A stretch of 49,698 nucleotides of DNA from an uncultured Actinoplanes sp. (lineage in GTDB: Bacteria; Actinomycetota; Actinomycetes; Mycobacteriales; Micromonosporaceae). The position numbers were made by a program, and so were the translations under genes. This document shows positions 33,389-41,162 of this stretch, piece after piece. Each line of letters opens with the position of its first letter. Position 1 is the stretch's first letter. Location: assembly GCF_934643405.1 (NCBI RefSeq), contig NZ_CAKUCL010000022.1, forward strand, positions 1-49,698, given 5' to 3'. The notes beneath the pieces were generated by a model. It did not search any database and was not told the DNA's origin. It saw only the letters and a list, made by a program, of their open reading frames with translations.

Positions 33389-34429
33389 GTGCAAAGAAGG
33401 ACCTTCGTACGTTCCGTAGTCGCCGGCGCGCTGGCCGTCTCGCTCAGCGTGACGGCCGGGTGCAGCGACGACTCGAAAGACGACGGCGGAAACGGCAGCG
33501 GCGGCCAGGCGCTGGAGAAGATCGTCTACCTGACCTCGTTCGGTAACTTCGGGCGAGACTCCTACGTGTACACGGCGAAGGAGAAGGGGTACTTCAAGGA
33601 CGCCGGCTTCGACGTCGACATCAAGCCGGGATCGGGCAGCGGCGAGAACATCAAGCAGATCGTCGCCGGCAACGCCACCTTCACGCCGATCGACCTGACC
33701 GGCGGCCTGATCGCCGCGGGCGGCAAGGACAAGGTCACCGGCTTCACCGCGGTGGCCGGCATCCAGCAGCGCACGATGGCCGCGATCATCGCGCTCGACG
33801 GCAGCAACATCTCCTCACCGAAGGACCTCGAGGGCAAGACGCTGGCCGACCAGCCCGGATCGGTGGTGCGCAACCTCTTCCCGACCTACGCGAAGCTCGC
33901 GCAGATCGACGAGAAGAAGGTCCAGTGGATCAACAACCCGGCGCAGACGCTGATCGGCACGCTGGCCGCCGGCAAGGTGGCGGGCATCGGCCAGTTCGTC
34001 GTCGGTAAGCCCACTGTGGAGACGGTCGCGAAGGGCAAGAAGGCCGTCGTCCTGCCGTACAGCGACTACCTCCAGGACCTCTACGGCAACGTGCTGATCA
34101 CTAGCAGCACCTTCGCCAAGGACAACCCGGAGAAGGTCAAGAAGTTCACGGCCGCGCTGCTCAAGGGTCTGTCCGACTCGATCGACAACCCGGTCGAGGC
34201 CGGCAAGATCATGACTAAGTACGTGCAGACCGCGAACCCCGACGGCGCCGCCGCCGAGCTCACCCTGATGGCGCCGTTCGTCCGGTCCGCCGCGGCCGGC
34301 GTGCCGGTGGGCGCGCTCGACGCTCAGCGGGTCGCGCGCAGCATCGCGATCCTGCAGGGCTCCGGCCAGATCGACCCGGGCCTCAAGCCGGAACAGGTCA
34401 TCAACTTCGATCTCGTCCCCAAGGGCTGA
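33389..34429 (+). CDS. NitT/TauT-type ABC solute-binding lipoprotein
   Basis: A 346-aa binding protein of the SsuA/THI5-like group. The signal begins QRRTFVRSVVAG and ends in a lipobox with Cys25 (VTAGC), then an Asp/Gly/Ser linker. The mature domain shows GYFKDAGFDVDIKPGSGSGE (about 67-86), LADQPGSVVRNLFPTYAKLA and QVINFDLVPKG. Relatives bind alkylsulfonates, taurine, nitrate or pyrimidine precursors; the ligand here is unknown. GTG 33389 has GGGAAGGA five bases upstream; the frame is open further but without a signal. A long hairpin separates it from the permease gene 70 bases downstream. Confidence 0.85.
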   Translation: MQRRTFVRSVVAGALAVSLSVTAGCSDDSKDDGGNGSGGQALEKIVYLTSFGNFGRDSYVYTAKEKGYFKDAGFDVDIKPGSGSGENIKQIVAGNATFTPIDLTGGLIAAGGKDKVTGFTAVAGIQQRTMAAIIALDGSNISSPKDLEGKTLADQPGSVVRNLFPTYAKLAQIDEKKVQWINNPAQTLIGTLAAGKVAGIGQFVVGKPTVETVAKGKKAVVLPYSDYLQDLYGNVLITSSTFAKDNPEKVKKFTAALLKGLSDSIDNPVEAGKIMTKYVQTANPDGAAAELTLMAPFVRSAAAGVPVGALDAQRVARSIAILQGSGQIDPGLKPEQVINFDLVPKG

Positions 34430-34433
34430 CCAA

Positions 34434-34480
34434 CGAGACGATGCGGTGGGCGCGCCGGGCCGGCGCGCCCACCGGTCTCG
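34434..34480 (+). terminator. Strong intercistronic hairpin between SBP and permease genes
   Basis: GTGGGCGCGCCG (34446-34457) pairs perfectly with CGGCGCGCCCAC (34461-34472) around a GGC loop, and CGAGAC (34434-34439) with GTCTCG (34475-34480) extends the stem after an internal bulge. It starts five bases after the SBP stop. Such hairpins in transporter operons terminate or protect most transcripts so that the binding protein is made in excess over the permease; that role here is inferred. Confidence 0.75.
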
Positions 34481-34499
34481 TGAGCAACAAGGAGCTTCG

Positions 34500-35327
34500 G
34501 TGCAGGAGACCGTGACCGCGCCCTCTCAGACCCCGACCCCGGCGCCGTCCGGCCGTCGTCCGCGGCGCTCCCCCGCGGCGGTCCTCTGGCCGGTGATCGG
34601 CATCCTGGTGGCGATCGCCGTCTGGTGGCTGGCCACGGCCGCCTTCGACATCCAGACGATCATCCTGCCGTCGCCGCCCGAGGTGGTGGACGGCTTCACG
34701 CGCTACCCGTCGCTGCTGCTCAAGGCCACCTGGGGCACCACGCTCAACTCGGTGGTCGGTTTCGCGCTGTCCGTCGTGGCCGGCGTGGCCATCGGCACCG
34801 CGATCGCCGCCTGGAAGCCGTTCGAGCGGGCCTTCGCGCCGCTGCTGGTCGCGATCAACGCCGTACCGAAGGTCGCCCTCGCCCCCCTGCTGGTGGTCTG
34901 GTTCGGCTTCGGCACCAAGCCCATCCTCGCGATGGCCTTCCTGGTCTGCTTCTTCCCGATCGTGCTGTCCACCGCGACCGGCCTGATCAGCACGCCCGCC
35001 GACCTCGCGGAACTGGCGCGTTCCCTGGACGCCTCGCGCTTGCAGACCTTCCGCGCGTTCCGCGTCCCGTCCGCGTTGCCGCAGATCTTCGTCGGGCTCA
35101 AGCTGGCGATGCCGCTCGCGGTCATCGGCGTGGCGGTCGGCGAGATGCAGTCCGGCGGCACCGACTCGGGCCTCGGCACGATCATCGTGCAGACCAGCGG
35201 CCAGGGCGACACGGCAACCGCTTTCGCCGCGCTCGTGCTGATGGCGGTGGTGAGCATCGTGCTCTACTACGTTCTCGTGCTGATCGAGTGGCTGGCGCTG
35301 CCCTGGGTGAGGGCAACAACGGCCTGA
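34500..35327 (+). CDS. NitT/TauT-type ABC transporter permease (SsuC-like)
   Basis: A 275-aa inner-membrane permease. About 30 residues of Pro/Thr-rich cytoplasmic N-terminus precede six helices, the first being AVLWPVIGILVAIAVWWLAT. INAVPKVALAPLLVVWFGFG (about 120-139) and the EAA-type loop LAELARSLDASRLQTFRAFR (about 176-195) are typical of SsuC/TauC. GTG 34500 has AAGGAG six bases upstream. No ATPase gene follows; the next gene is on the other strand beyond a repeat. The nucleotide-binding subunit must be encoded elsewhere or shared. Confidence 0.85.
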   Translation: MQETVTAPSQTPTPAPSGRRPRRSPAAVLWPVIGILVAIAVWWLATAAFDIQTIILPSPPEVVDGFTRYPSLLLKATWGTTLNSVVGFALSVVAGVAIGTAIAAWKPFERAFAPLLVAINAVPKVALAPLLVVWFGFGTKPILAMAFLVCFFPIVLSTATGLISTPADLAELARSLDASRLQTFRAFRVPSALPQIFVGLKLAMPLAVIGVAVGEMQSGGTDSGLGTIIVQTSGQGDTATAFAALVLMAVVSIVLYYVLVLIEWLALPWVRATTA

Positions 35328-35369
35328 TCACTACGGCGCAGGCAGCGCGGCAGACGCATTCCCCGCCGC

Positions 35370-35500
35370 CCCGGCGTTGTGATTCCCGGCGGGGTGCCAC
35401 GCAAGGCCGCACCCCGCCGCCGGCCCGGCGTCACGACTCCCGGCCGAGCGCCCCGCAAGGCCACCCCACCGCCCGCTCCGGCCGCCACTCCCGGCCGCAG
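35370..35500. repeat. Imperfect tandem repeat, unit about 54-58 bp
   Basis: Unit one runs 35370-35423 and unit two from 35424 to about 35481. Both start CCCGGCG, carry a TCCCGGC core and then CGCAAGGCC, and end in CCGG. A partial third copy with ACTCCCGGCCG follows. The block fills the gap between the permease gene and the convergent polymerase gene and has many G/C hairpins, so it may act as a terminator. Confidence 0.55.
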
Positions 35501-35502
35501 GG

Positions 35503-36471
35503 TTAGGTGCCGGGGTCGGCGGGACCCTCCAGGCCGGCCTTCTCGTCCCGGGCCGCCCACTCCAGCAAGGGCTCCAGCGAGAAGTGCTCGTCGTCGATGG
35601 TGGCGTGCAGGTCGCCCAGCTTGGCGAAACGGTCGGGGACCGTCTTGACCGTGAACTCCTGCGGATCGACCGATGGGATCTCGTCCCAGGTGACCGGCGT
35701 GGAGACGGTCGCGGTCGGGACGCCTCGTACCGAATAGGCGCTGGCTATCGTGTGGTCTCGCGCATTCTGGTTGTAATCGACGAACAGCTTCTCGGGGTCG
35801 CGGTCCTTGCGCCACCACGTGGTCGTCACGTCCGACGGGGCACGGCGCTCCACCTCGCGGGCGAAGGCGAGCGCCGCACGCCGTACGTCACCGAAGCCGA
35901 ACTCCGGCTTGATCCGCACGTAGATGTGCAGGCCGTGACCGCCGGACGTCTTCGGATAGCCGCGGATGCCCAGCGAGTCCAGCACCTCGTGCGCCACCCC
36001 GGCCACCCGGCGGACGCGGTCGAACGGGCAGTCCGGCATCGGGTCCAGGTCGATGCGCCATTCGTCCGGCTTCTCGGTGTCGGCCCGGCGGGAATTCCAC
36101 GGGTGGAACTCGACCGTCGACATCTGCACGGCCCAGATCACGTCCGCCAATTTCGTCACGCAGAGCTCGTCGGCGTGACGGTTGTATCGGGGGAACTTCA
36201 CCCGCACCGTTTCGAGCCATGGTGGGGCACCGTGCGGCACCCGTTTCTGGTGCACCTTCTCGCCGGCCAGTCCGTCGGGGAAGCGGTGCAGCATGCAGGG
36301 CCGCTCGCGCAGCGCCCGCACGATGCCGTCCCCCACGGACAGGTAGTAGTTGACCAGGTCCAGCTTCGTCAGACCCAGGTCGGGGAAGTAGATCCGGCCC
36401 GGGTTGGAGACGCGCACGTCGTACTCGCCGACCTCGACCTCGGTCGCCGGGGACTTGCCTGCTGCGGCCAT
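35503..36471 (-). CDS. LigD-type polymerase (PolDom/primase) protein
   Basis: A 322-aa stand-alone polymerase domain of the LigD/archaeo-eukaryotic primase family used in bacterial non-homologous end joining. Landmarks are VSNPGRIYFPDLGLTKLDLV at the start, MLHRFPDG, FHPWNSRRADTEKPDEWRID with the metal-binding LDP aspartates just after (about 121-143), and TSGGHGLHIYV (about 174-184), the nucleotide-binding SGGxGxH. No ligase or nuclease domain and no ku gene are attached or nearby. It would add ribonucleotides at DNA ends together with a ligase encoded elsewhere. ATG 36471 is the natural start. Confidence 0.88.
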   Translation of the reverse strand: MAAAGKSPATEVEVGEYDVRVSNPGRIYFPDLGLTKLDLVNYYLSVGDGIVRALRERPCMLHRFPDGLAGEKVHQKRVPHGAPPWLETVRVKFPRYNRHADELCVTKLADVIWAVQMSTVEFHPWNSRRADTEKPDEWRIDLDPMPDCPFDRVRRVAGVAHEVLDSLGIRGYPKTSGGHGLHIYVRIKPEFGFGDVRRAALAFAREVERRAPSDVTTTWWRKDRDPEKLFVDYNQNARDHTIASAYSVRGVPTATVSTPVTWDEIPSVDPQEFTVKTVPDRFAKLGDLHATIDDEHFSLEPLLEWAARDEKAGLEGPADPGT

Positions 36472-36491
36472 AGGGCCAACCTAACCGAGAG

Positions 36492-38216
36492 CTAGCCGAG
36501 GTGGGCGTCATCCAGGTCGACCAGCAGGGTGTCCTTGGCGTCCAGCAGGTCCAGCAGCGGGCCGACGCGGGGCAGTTCGTGGGTGAGGAAGTACCGCGCG
36601 GCCAGGCGCTTGCCCTCGTAGAACGCGTCCGACGAGCCGGCCGGCACCGCGGCCAGCTGGGACAGCCACATCCAGGCGATCACCAGGTGGCCGGTGACCT
36701 CGAGGTACGCGGTCGAGTTCGCCAGCGCCACGGCCGGTGAGCCGTCCGCCCACAGCCGGGCCGTCGTCGCCGCCAGGCGGTCGCAGACCTCCAGGACCGG
36801 GCGGCCCAGGTCGCCCGACGACGACGCCACCTCACGGATGCGCGACAGCAGCAGGGTCAGCCCGGCGCCGCCCTTCATCACCACCTTGCGGCCCAGCAGG
36901 TCCAGCGCCTGGATGCCGTCCGTGCCCTCGTGGATCGAGTTCAGGCGGTTGTCCCGGTAGAACTGCTCCACCGGATATTCGCGGGTGTACCCGTACCCGC
37001 CGTGGATCTGGATCGCGTGGTCGTTCGCCAGCCGGCACCACTGCGAGGGCCACGCCTTCACGATCGGGGTCAGCACGTCCAGCAGCAGGTCGTTCTCCGG
37101 TGAGGGCTCGTCGAGCAGCTTGGCCGAGTAGAGGACCAGAGCCAGACCCCCTTCCACGTACGCCTTGGACGCCAGCAGCATCCGGCGGACGTCCGGGTGT
37201 TTGATGATCGGGACCGGCGGCGCCGCGGGGTCCTTCGCCGCGGCGGGGCGTCCCTGGGCCCGCTCCCGCGCGTAGGCCAGCGCGTGCAGGTAGCCCGTGT
37301 AACCCAGGGCCACCGCGCCCGCTCCCACCCCGATCCGGGCCTCGTTCATCATGTGGAACATGTACTCGAGACCGCGGCCCTCGGAACCGACGAGATAGCC
37401 GGTCGCGTCCTCGAACGAGAGCACCGCGTTCGTCGTTCCCCGGTACCCCATCTTGTGGTTCAGCCCGGCCAGCGCCACGCCGTTCGGCGAACCGACCGTG
37501 CCGTCCGCGGCGACGTGATGCTTGGGCACGATGAACAGCGACAGCGACTTCACCCCGGGCGGCGCCCCCGCGACCCGCGCCAGCACCAGGTGCACGATCG
37601 TCTCGCTCAGCTCGTGGTCGCCGCCGGAGATCCACATCTTGCTGCCGGTGATCCGGTAGCTGCCGTCGCCGGCCGGGACCGCCCGGGTCAGCACGTCGCT
37701 CAGCGATGATCCGGCCTGCGGCTCGGACAGGCACATCGTGCCGGTGAACCGGCCGTCGAGGATCGGCTTCGCGAAGGTGGCGATCTGCGCCGGCGTGCCG
37801 TGGGTGAGCAGCAACGACGCGTTCGCGATGGACAGCATCGAGTACGCCGAGGTGGCGATGTTCGCGGCCTGGAACCACAGGAAGCAGGACCGCGCCACCA
37901 CGTGCGGCAGCTGCAGGCCACCGACCGACTCGTCCAGCGTGCCGGAGAGCAGACCGGTCTCGGCGAACACCTTCAGCGCCGCCGCCACCTCGGGGATGAC
38001 CCGCACCCGGACGCCGTCGAAGGTCGGCTCCTCGGCATCGTTGCGCCGGTTGTGCGGGGCGAAATCACGCTCGGCGATCTGCGCGGAGACGTCGAGGAAC
38101 GCGTCGAACGTCTCGCGCGAGTGCTCGGCGAACCGGTCCCGCGCGGTCAGCGACTCGACGTCGAGCCATTCGTACAGCAGGAAATCGAGGTCGCGCCGAG
38201 AGAGGATCTTGGACAC
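36492..38216 (-). CDS. Acyl-CoA dehydrogenase (long, with extra C-terminal domain)
   Basis: A 574-aa flavoprotein of the acyl-CoA dehydrogenase family, longer than the 380-aa classical enzymes and closer to the FadE5/AidB-sized branch. The FAD/substrate region reads GTMCLSEPQAGSSLSDVLTR then ITGSKMWISGGDHELSE; the helical domain has MNEARIGVGAGAVALGYTGY and IQIHGGYGYTREYPVEQFYR, and the catalytic segment NSIHEGTDGIQALDLLGRK. About 130 further helical residues follow. It oxidises an acyl-CoA and passes electrons to ETF; chain length unknown. I used the GTG at 38216 (VSKILSRRDLDF); GTG 38222 is equally possible. No ETF or thiolase genes are adjacent. Confidence 0.85.
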   Translation of the reverse strand: MSKILSRRDLDFLLYEWLDVESLTARDRFAEHSRETFDAFLDVSAQIAERDFAPHNRRNDAEEPTFDGVRVRVIPEVAAALKVFAETGLLSGTLDESVGGLQLPHVVARSCFLWFQAANIATSAYSMLSIANASLLLTHGTPAQIATFAKPILDGRFTGTMCLSEPQAGSSLSDVLTRAVPAGDGSYRITGSKMWISGGDHELSETIVHLVLARVAGAPPGVKSLSLFIVPKHHVAADGTVGSPNGVALAGLNHKMGYRGTTNAVLSFEDATGYLVGSEGRGLEYMFHMMNEARIGVGAGAVALGYTGYLHALAYARERAQGRPAAAKDPAAPPVPIIKHPDVRRMLLASKAYVEGGLALVLYSAKLLDEPSPENDLLLDVLTPIVKAWPSQWCRLANDHAIQIHGGYGYTREYPVEQFYRDNRLNSIHEGTDGIQALDLLGRKVVMKGGAGLTLLLSRIREVASSSGDLGRPVLEVCDRLAATTARLWADGSPAVALANSTAYLEVTGHLVIAWMWLSQLAAVPAGSSDAFYEGKRLAARYFLTHELPRVGPLLDLLDAKDTLLVDLDDAHLG

Positions 38217-38417
38217 CGTCACACCGCCGTTCAGGAAAGGTCCCCTCAGTGTGCCGTGCCGGCGCGCGTACCCGGCTCCGCCGCCGCGCTCCGACGCTGT
38301 TTGCCCGGATCGTCCGAGTTGACGATCACCGCATGAAGCGACGGGGGTCAATTCGGTCCCACTTGGGGTGGCATCAGAGGTCGATGATGGAGGCCCGGTC
38401 GGAGAAAGCGGGGGCGC

Positions 38418-40115
38418 ATGCGCAGGCTCGAGGTGATGGCGCCGCAGTTGCGCGTGCTGATCCCGGCCCAGCGGCGGGCCAGAGCCCTGACCCGGGAGCA
38501 GCCGCCGCATCGCATCGTGCGCTGCGGCCTCAGCGTCACCGGCTTCGGCCTCTCGGCCGTCTTCTACTGCCTGGCCTTCACCCCCTCACTGCTGCCCCGG
38601 CCCTGGTACCTGCAGGGCGTCGTCGCGGGCCTCACCGCCGCGATCGGGTACGCCGTGGGCACCGCGATCGGAGCGCTGGTCCGCCTGCGGTGGTGGCCGC
38701 CGAGGCGCGTCGAACGGGTCGCCTGGCGTCTGCTGTTCGCGCTGGCGCCCGTACTCACCCTGGTTTTTCTCTGGCTCGGCACGCGCTGGCAGCGGGAACT
38801 GCGCGTGCGGCTCGGCGTGGAACCGCAGCAGGAGTACGACTGGGTCCGTACGGTCGGGCTCAGTCTCTTGACCTTCGGCTTCCTGCTGCTGGTGGCCCGG
38901 CTGCTGCGGCTGAGCACGTACGGGCTGAGCCGTCTCTTCTGCCGCCTGGTGCCCGAATCGGCGGCGTACTGCGCGGGTTTCGTCGTGGTCGCCCTGCTCA
39001 GCTACACGGCGTTCGACGGCCTGCTGGTCGACAACCTCTACACCACGGCCGACCGGTCCGCGGCGATCACCGACAGCGGCACCGGGCGCGGCGTGGTCGC
39101 GCCCCTGTCGCCGTTGCGGTCGGGCAGCCCGCGTTCGCTGGTCTCCTGGGACTCGCTGGGCCGGCAGGGGCGCAACTTCGTGGCCCGGGCGCCGAGCCGG
39201 GAACAACTGCGGGAGTTCTCCGGCCGTACGCCGATGGACCCGATCCGGCTGTACGCGGGCCTGTCCTCGGCGGAGACGCCGCAGGCCCGCGCCGATCTCG
39301 TGGTCCGCGAGATGGACCGGACCGGCGCGTTCCACCGGGCGGTGATCGCGGTCTTCACCCCGACCGGCACCGGCTGGGTGGACAACGACGTGCCGAGCTC
39401 GCTGGAGTACATGTACGGCGGGGACACCGCGCTCGTCTCGATGCAGTACTCGTACCTGCCCAGCTGGATCTCCTTCATGGTGGACCGGTCCAAGGTGGTC
39501 GAGACGTCGTCCGCCCTGATCACCGCGGTGCAGGCACGCTGGGCCGCGATGCCGCCGGCGGCCCGGCCCAAGCTGCTGATCTTCGGGGAGAGCCTGGGCA
39601 CGTACGGGACGGAGAAGACCTTCGGGAGCGCGGAGAACATGGTCGCGGGCGCCGACGGCATCCTGCTCGAGGGCCCGACCTTCGCCAACCCGATCCACCA
39701 GCGGCTCACCAGGAACCGGCAGAAGGGCACGACGGTGTGGGACCCGTCGTACGGCGGGTTGCCGGTCGAGTTCGCCTCGGGCGCGGCCGAGCTGCGGTCG
39801 CTCGTCCGGGCGCCGAAGGTCGTCTACATGCAGAACTCGTCCGACCCGGTGGTGTGGTGGAGCCCGAGCCTGCTCTGGCACAAGCCGCCGTGGCTGAGCG
39901 GCCGCCGCGGCCCGGACATCAGCCCCGACATGCACTGGTATCCGGCGGTCACGTTCTGGCAGACCACGGTCGACCTGCTGTACGCGAACAAGACCCCGAC
40001 CGGGCGCGGCCACGTCTACAAGTCCGGGACGGTCGACGGCTGGGCGGCTCTGGCGCCGCCGCCGGGCTGGACCGTCGCGGACACCGTCCGGTTGCGAGCC
40101 CTGCTGGACCGTTAA
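38418..40115 (+). CDS. Membrane-anchored alpha/beta-hydrolase (PF10081-like)
   Basis: A 565-aa protein with two parts. Residues about 35-205 contain four to five transmembrane helices (TGFGLSAVFYCLAFTPSLLP, YLQGVVAGLTAAIGYAVGTA, LLFALAPVLTLVFLWLGT, AAYCAGFVVVALLSYTAF). Residues about 225-565 form an alpha/beta-hydrolase domain with the nucleophile Ser in LLIFGESLGTYG (about 389-400). This matches the actinobacterial alpha/beta-hydrolase family with an N-terminal membrane region, of unknown substrate, possibly lipid. ATG 38418 is used; ATG 38436 is an alternative. It ends nine bases before the BNR-like gene, likely one operon. Confidence 0.82.
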   Translation: MRRLEVMAPQLRVLIPAQRRARALTREQPPHRIVRCGLSVTGFGLSAVFYCLAFTPSLLPRPWYLQGVVAGLTAAIGYAVGTAIGALVRLRWWPPRRVERVAWRLLFALAPVLTLVFLWLGTRWQRELRVRLGVEPQQEYDWVRTVGLSLLTFGFLLLVARLLRLSTYGLSRLFCRLVPESAAYCAGFVVVALLSYTAFDGLLVDNLYTTADRSAAITDSGTGRGVVAPLSPLRSGSPRSLVSWDSLGRQGRNFVARAPSREQLREFSGRTPMDPIRLYAGLSSAETPQARADLVVREMDRTGAFHRAVIAVFTPTGTGWVDNDVPSSLEYMYGGDTALVSMQYSYLPSWISFMVDRSKVVETSSALITAVQARWAAMPPAARPKLLIFGESLGTYGTEKTFGSAENMVAGADGILLEGPTFANPIHQRLTRNRQKGTTVWDPSYGGLPVEFASGAAELRSLVRAPKVVYMQNSSDPVVWWSPSLLWHKPPWLSGRRGPDISPDMHWYPAVTFWQTTVDLLYANKTPTGRGHVYKSGTVDGWAALAPPPGWTVADTVRLRALLDR

Positions 40116-40124
40116 GGTCGGCCC

Positions 40125-41162
40125 ATGAGATTGCAGCGAAACGTGTCGATAGCTGCCCTGGGGCTGGCGGTCCTCGCCACGTCCACCGGTCTCGGTCACC
40201 CGTCGCCGACCTGGCGGCTCACCGACACGGGCGTGACCGCCGAATTCCGCGGGCTCGACCCGGTGAGCTCCCGCGTGGCCTGGGTGGCGGGTGCGGCGGG
40301 GACCATCCTGCGTACGGTCGACGCCGGCCGCAGCTGGCAGTCGGTGGGCCCGGCGTCCGCGTCGGCTCTGGAGTTCCGCGACATCGAGGCGTTCGACGCG
40401 ACGTCGGCGGTGGCGCTGACCATCGGGCCGGGCACCGATTCGCGGCTCTACCGCACCGCGGACGGCGGCCGCTCGTGGACGGAGTCGTTCCGCAACGAGG
40501 ACCCGGCCGCCTTCTACGACTGCGTGACGTTCCTCGACCGTCGGCACGGTCTGGCGCTCTCCGACCCGGTGAACGGGAAGTTCCGCATCCTCGCGACGGC
40601 GGACGGCGGCCGCAGCTGGCAGGTCCGCTCCCCGTCCGGAATGCCGGACGCGTTGCCCGGCGAGTTCGCCTTCGCGGCCAGCGGCACGTGCCTGGTGTCG
40701 GCCGGCGGCCGGGCCTCCTTCGCCACCGGCGGCGGCAGCGAGTCGCGGGTGTTCACCTCCCGCGATCTCGGCCGCACCTGGTCGGTGACGTCGACGCCGA
40801 TCCCGAGCGGGGAGTCGGCGGGCATCTACAGCCTGGCGGTCAAGCCGTCCGGCGCGGCGATCGCCGTCGGGGGCGATTACCGCACCCCGCCCGCGGCCCC
40901 CGCGGGAGCGGCATACCTGCGCGGGCACACGTGGACGGTCGCCCGGAAGGTCCCCGGCGAATACCGTTCCGGCGCCGCCTGGGTGGGCCGCGGCCCCGCC
41001 GCTCTGGCAGTGGGCCCGACCGGCAGCGACATCTCCTACGACGCGGGCCGGACGTGGAGACGTTTCGACACCGGCAGTTTCGACGCGGTCGCCTGCACCG
41101 GCGACGGCGCCTGCTGGGCGTCCGGGGTGGAGGGCCGGGTAGCCCGCCTGACCTACCACTGA
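40125..41162 (+). CDS. Secreted BNR/YCF48-like beta-propeller protein
   Basis: A 345-aa protein with an N-terminal signal peptide (VSIAALGLAVLATSTGLGHP) and repeated Asp-box-like units that build a sialidase/YCF48-type beta-propeller: GTILRTVDAGRSWQSVG, RLYRTADGGRSWTESF, RILATADGGRSWQVRS, RVFTSRDLGRTWSVTS and DISYDAGRTWRRFD. No sialidase catalytic arginine triad or Tyr is evident, so it is probably a binding or assembly protein, not an enzyme. It follows the membrane hydrolase gene closely. Its stop codon lies only about 25 bases before the tRNA-like fragment that marks the edge of the mobile element; the recombinase frame overlaps its last ten bases. Confidence 0.78.
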   Translation: MRLQRNVSIAALGLAVLATSTGLGHPSPTWRLTDTGVTAEFRGLDPVSSRVAWVAGAAGTILRTVDAGRSWQSVGPASASALEFRDIEAFDATSAVALTIGPGTDSRLYRTADGGRSWTESFRNEDPAAFYDCVTFLDRRHGLALSDPVNGKFRILATADGGRSWQVRSPSGMPDALPGEFAFAASGTCLVSAGGRASFATGGGSESRVFTSRDLGRTWSVTSTPIPSGESAGIYSLAVKPSGAAIAVGGDYRTPPAAPAGAAYLRGHTWTVARKVPGEYRSGAAWVGRGPAALAVGPTGSDISYDAGRTWRRFDTGSFDAVACTGDGACWASGVEGRVARLTYH

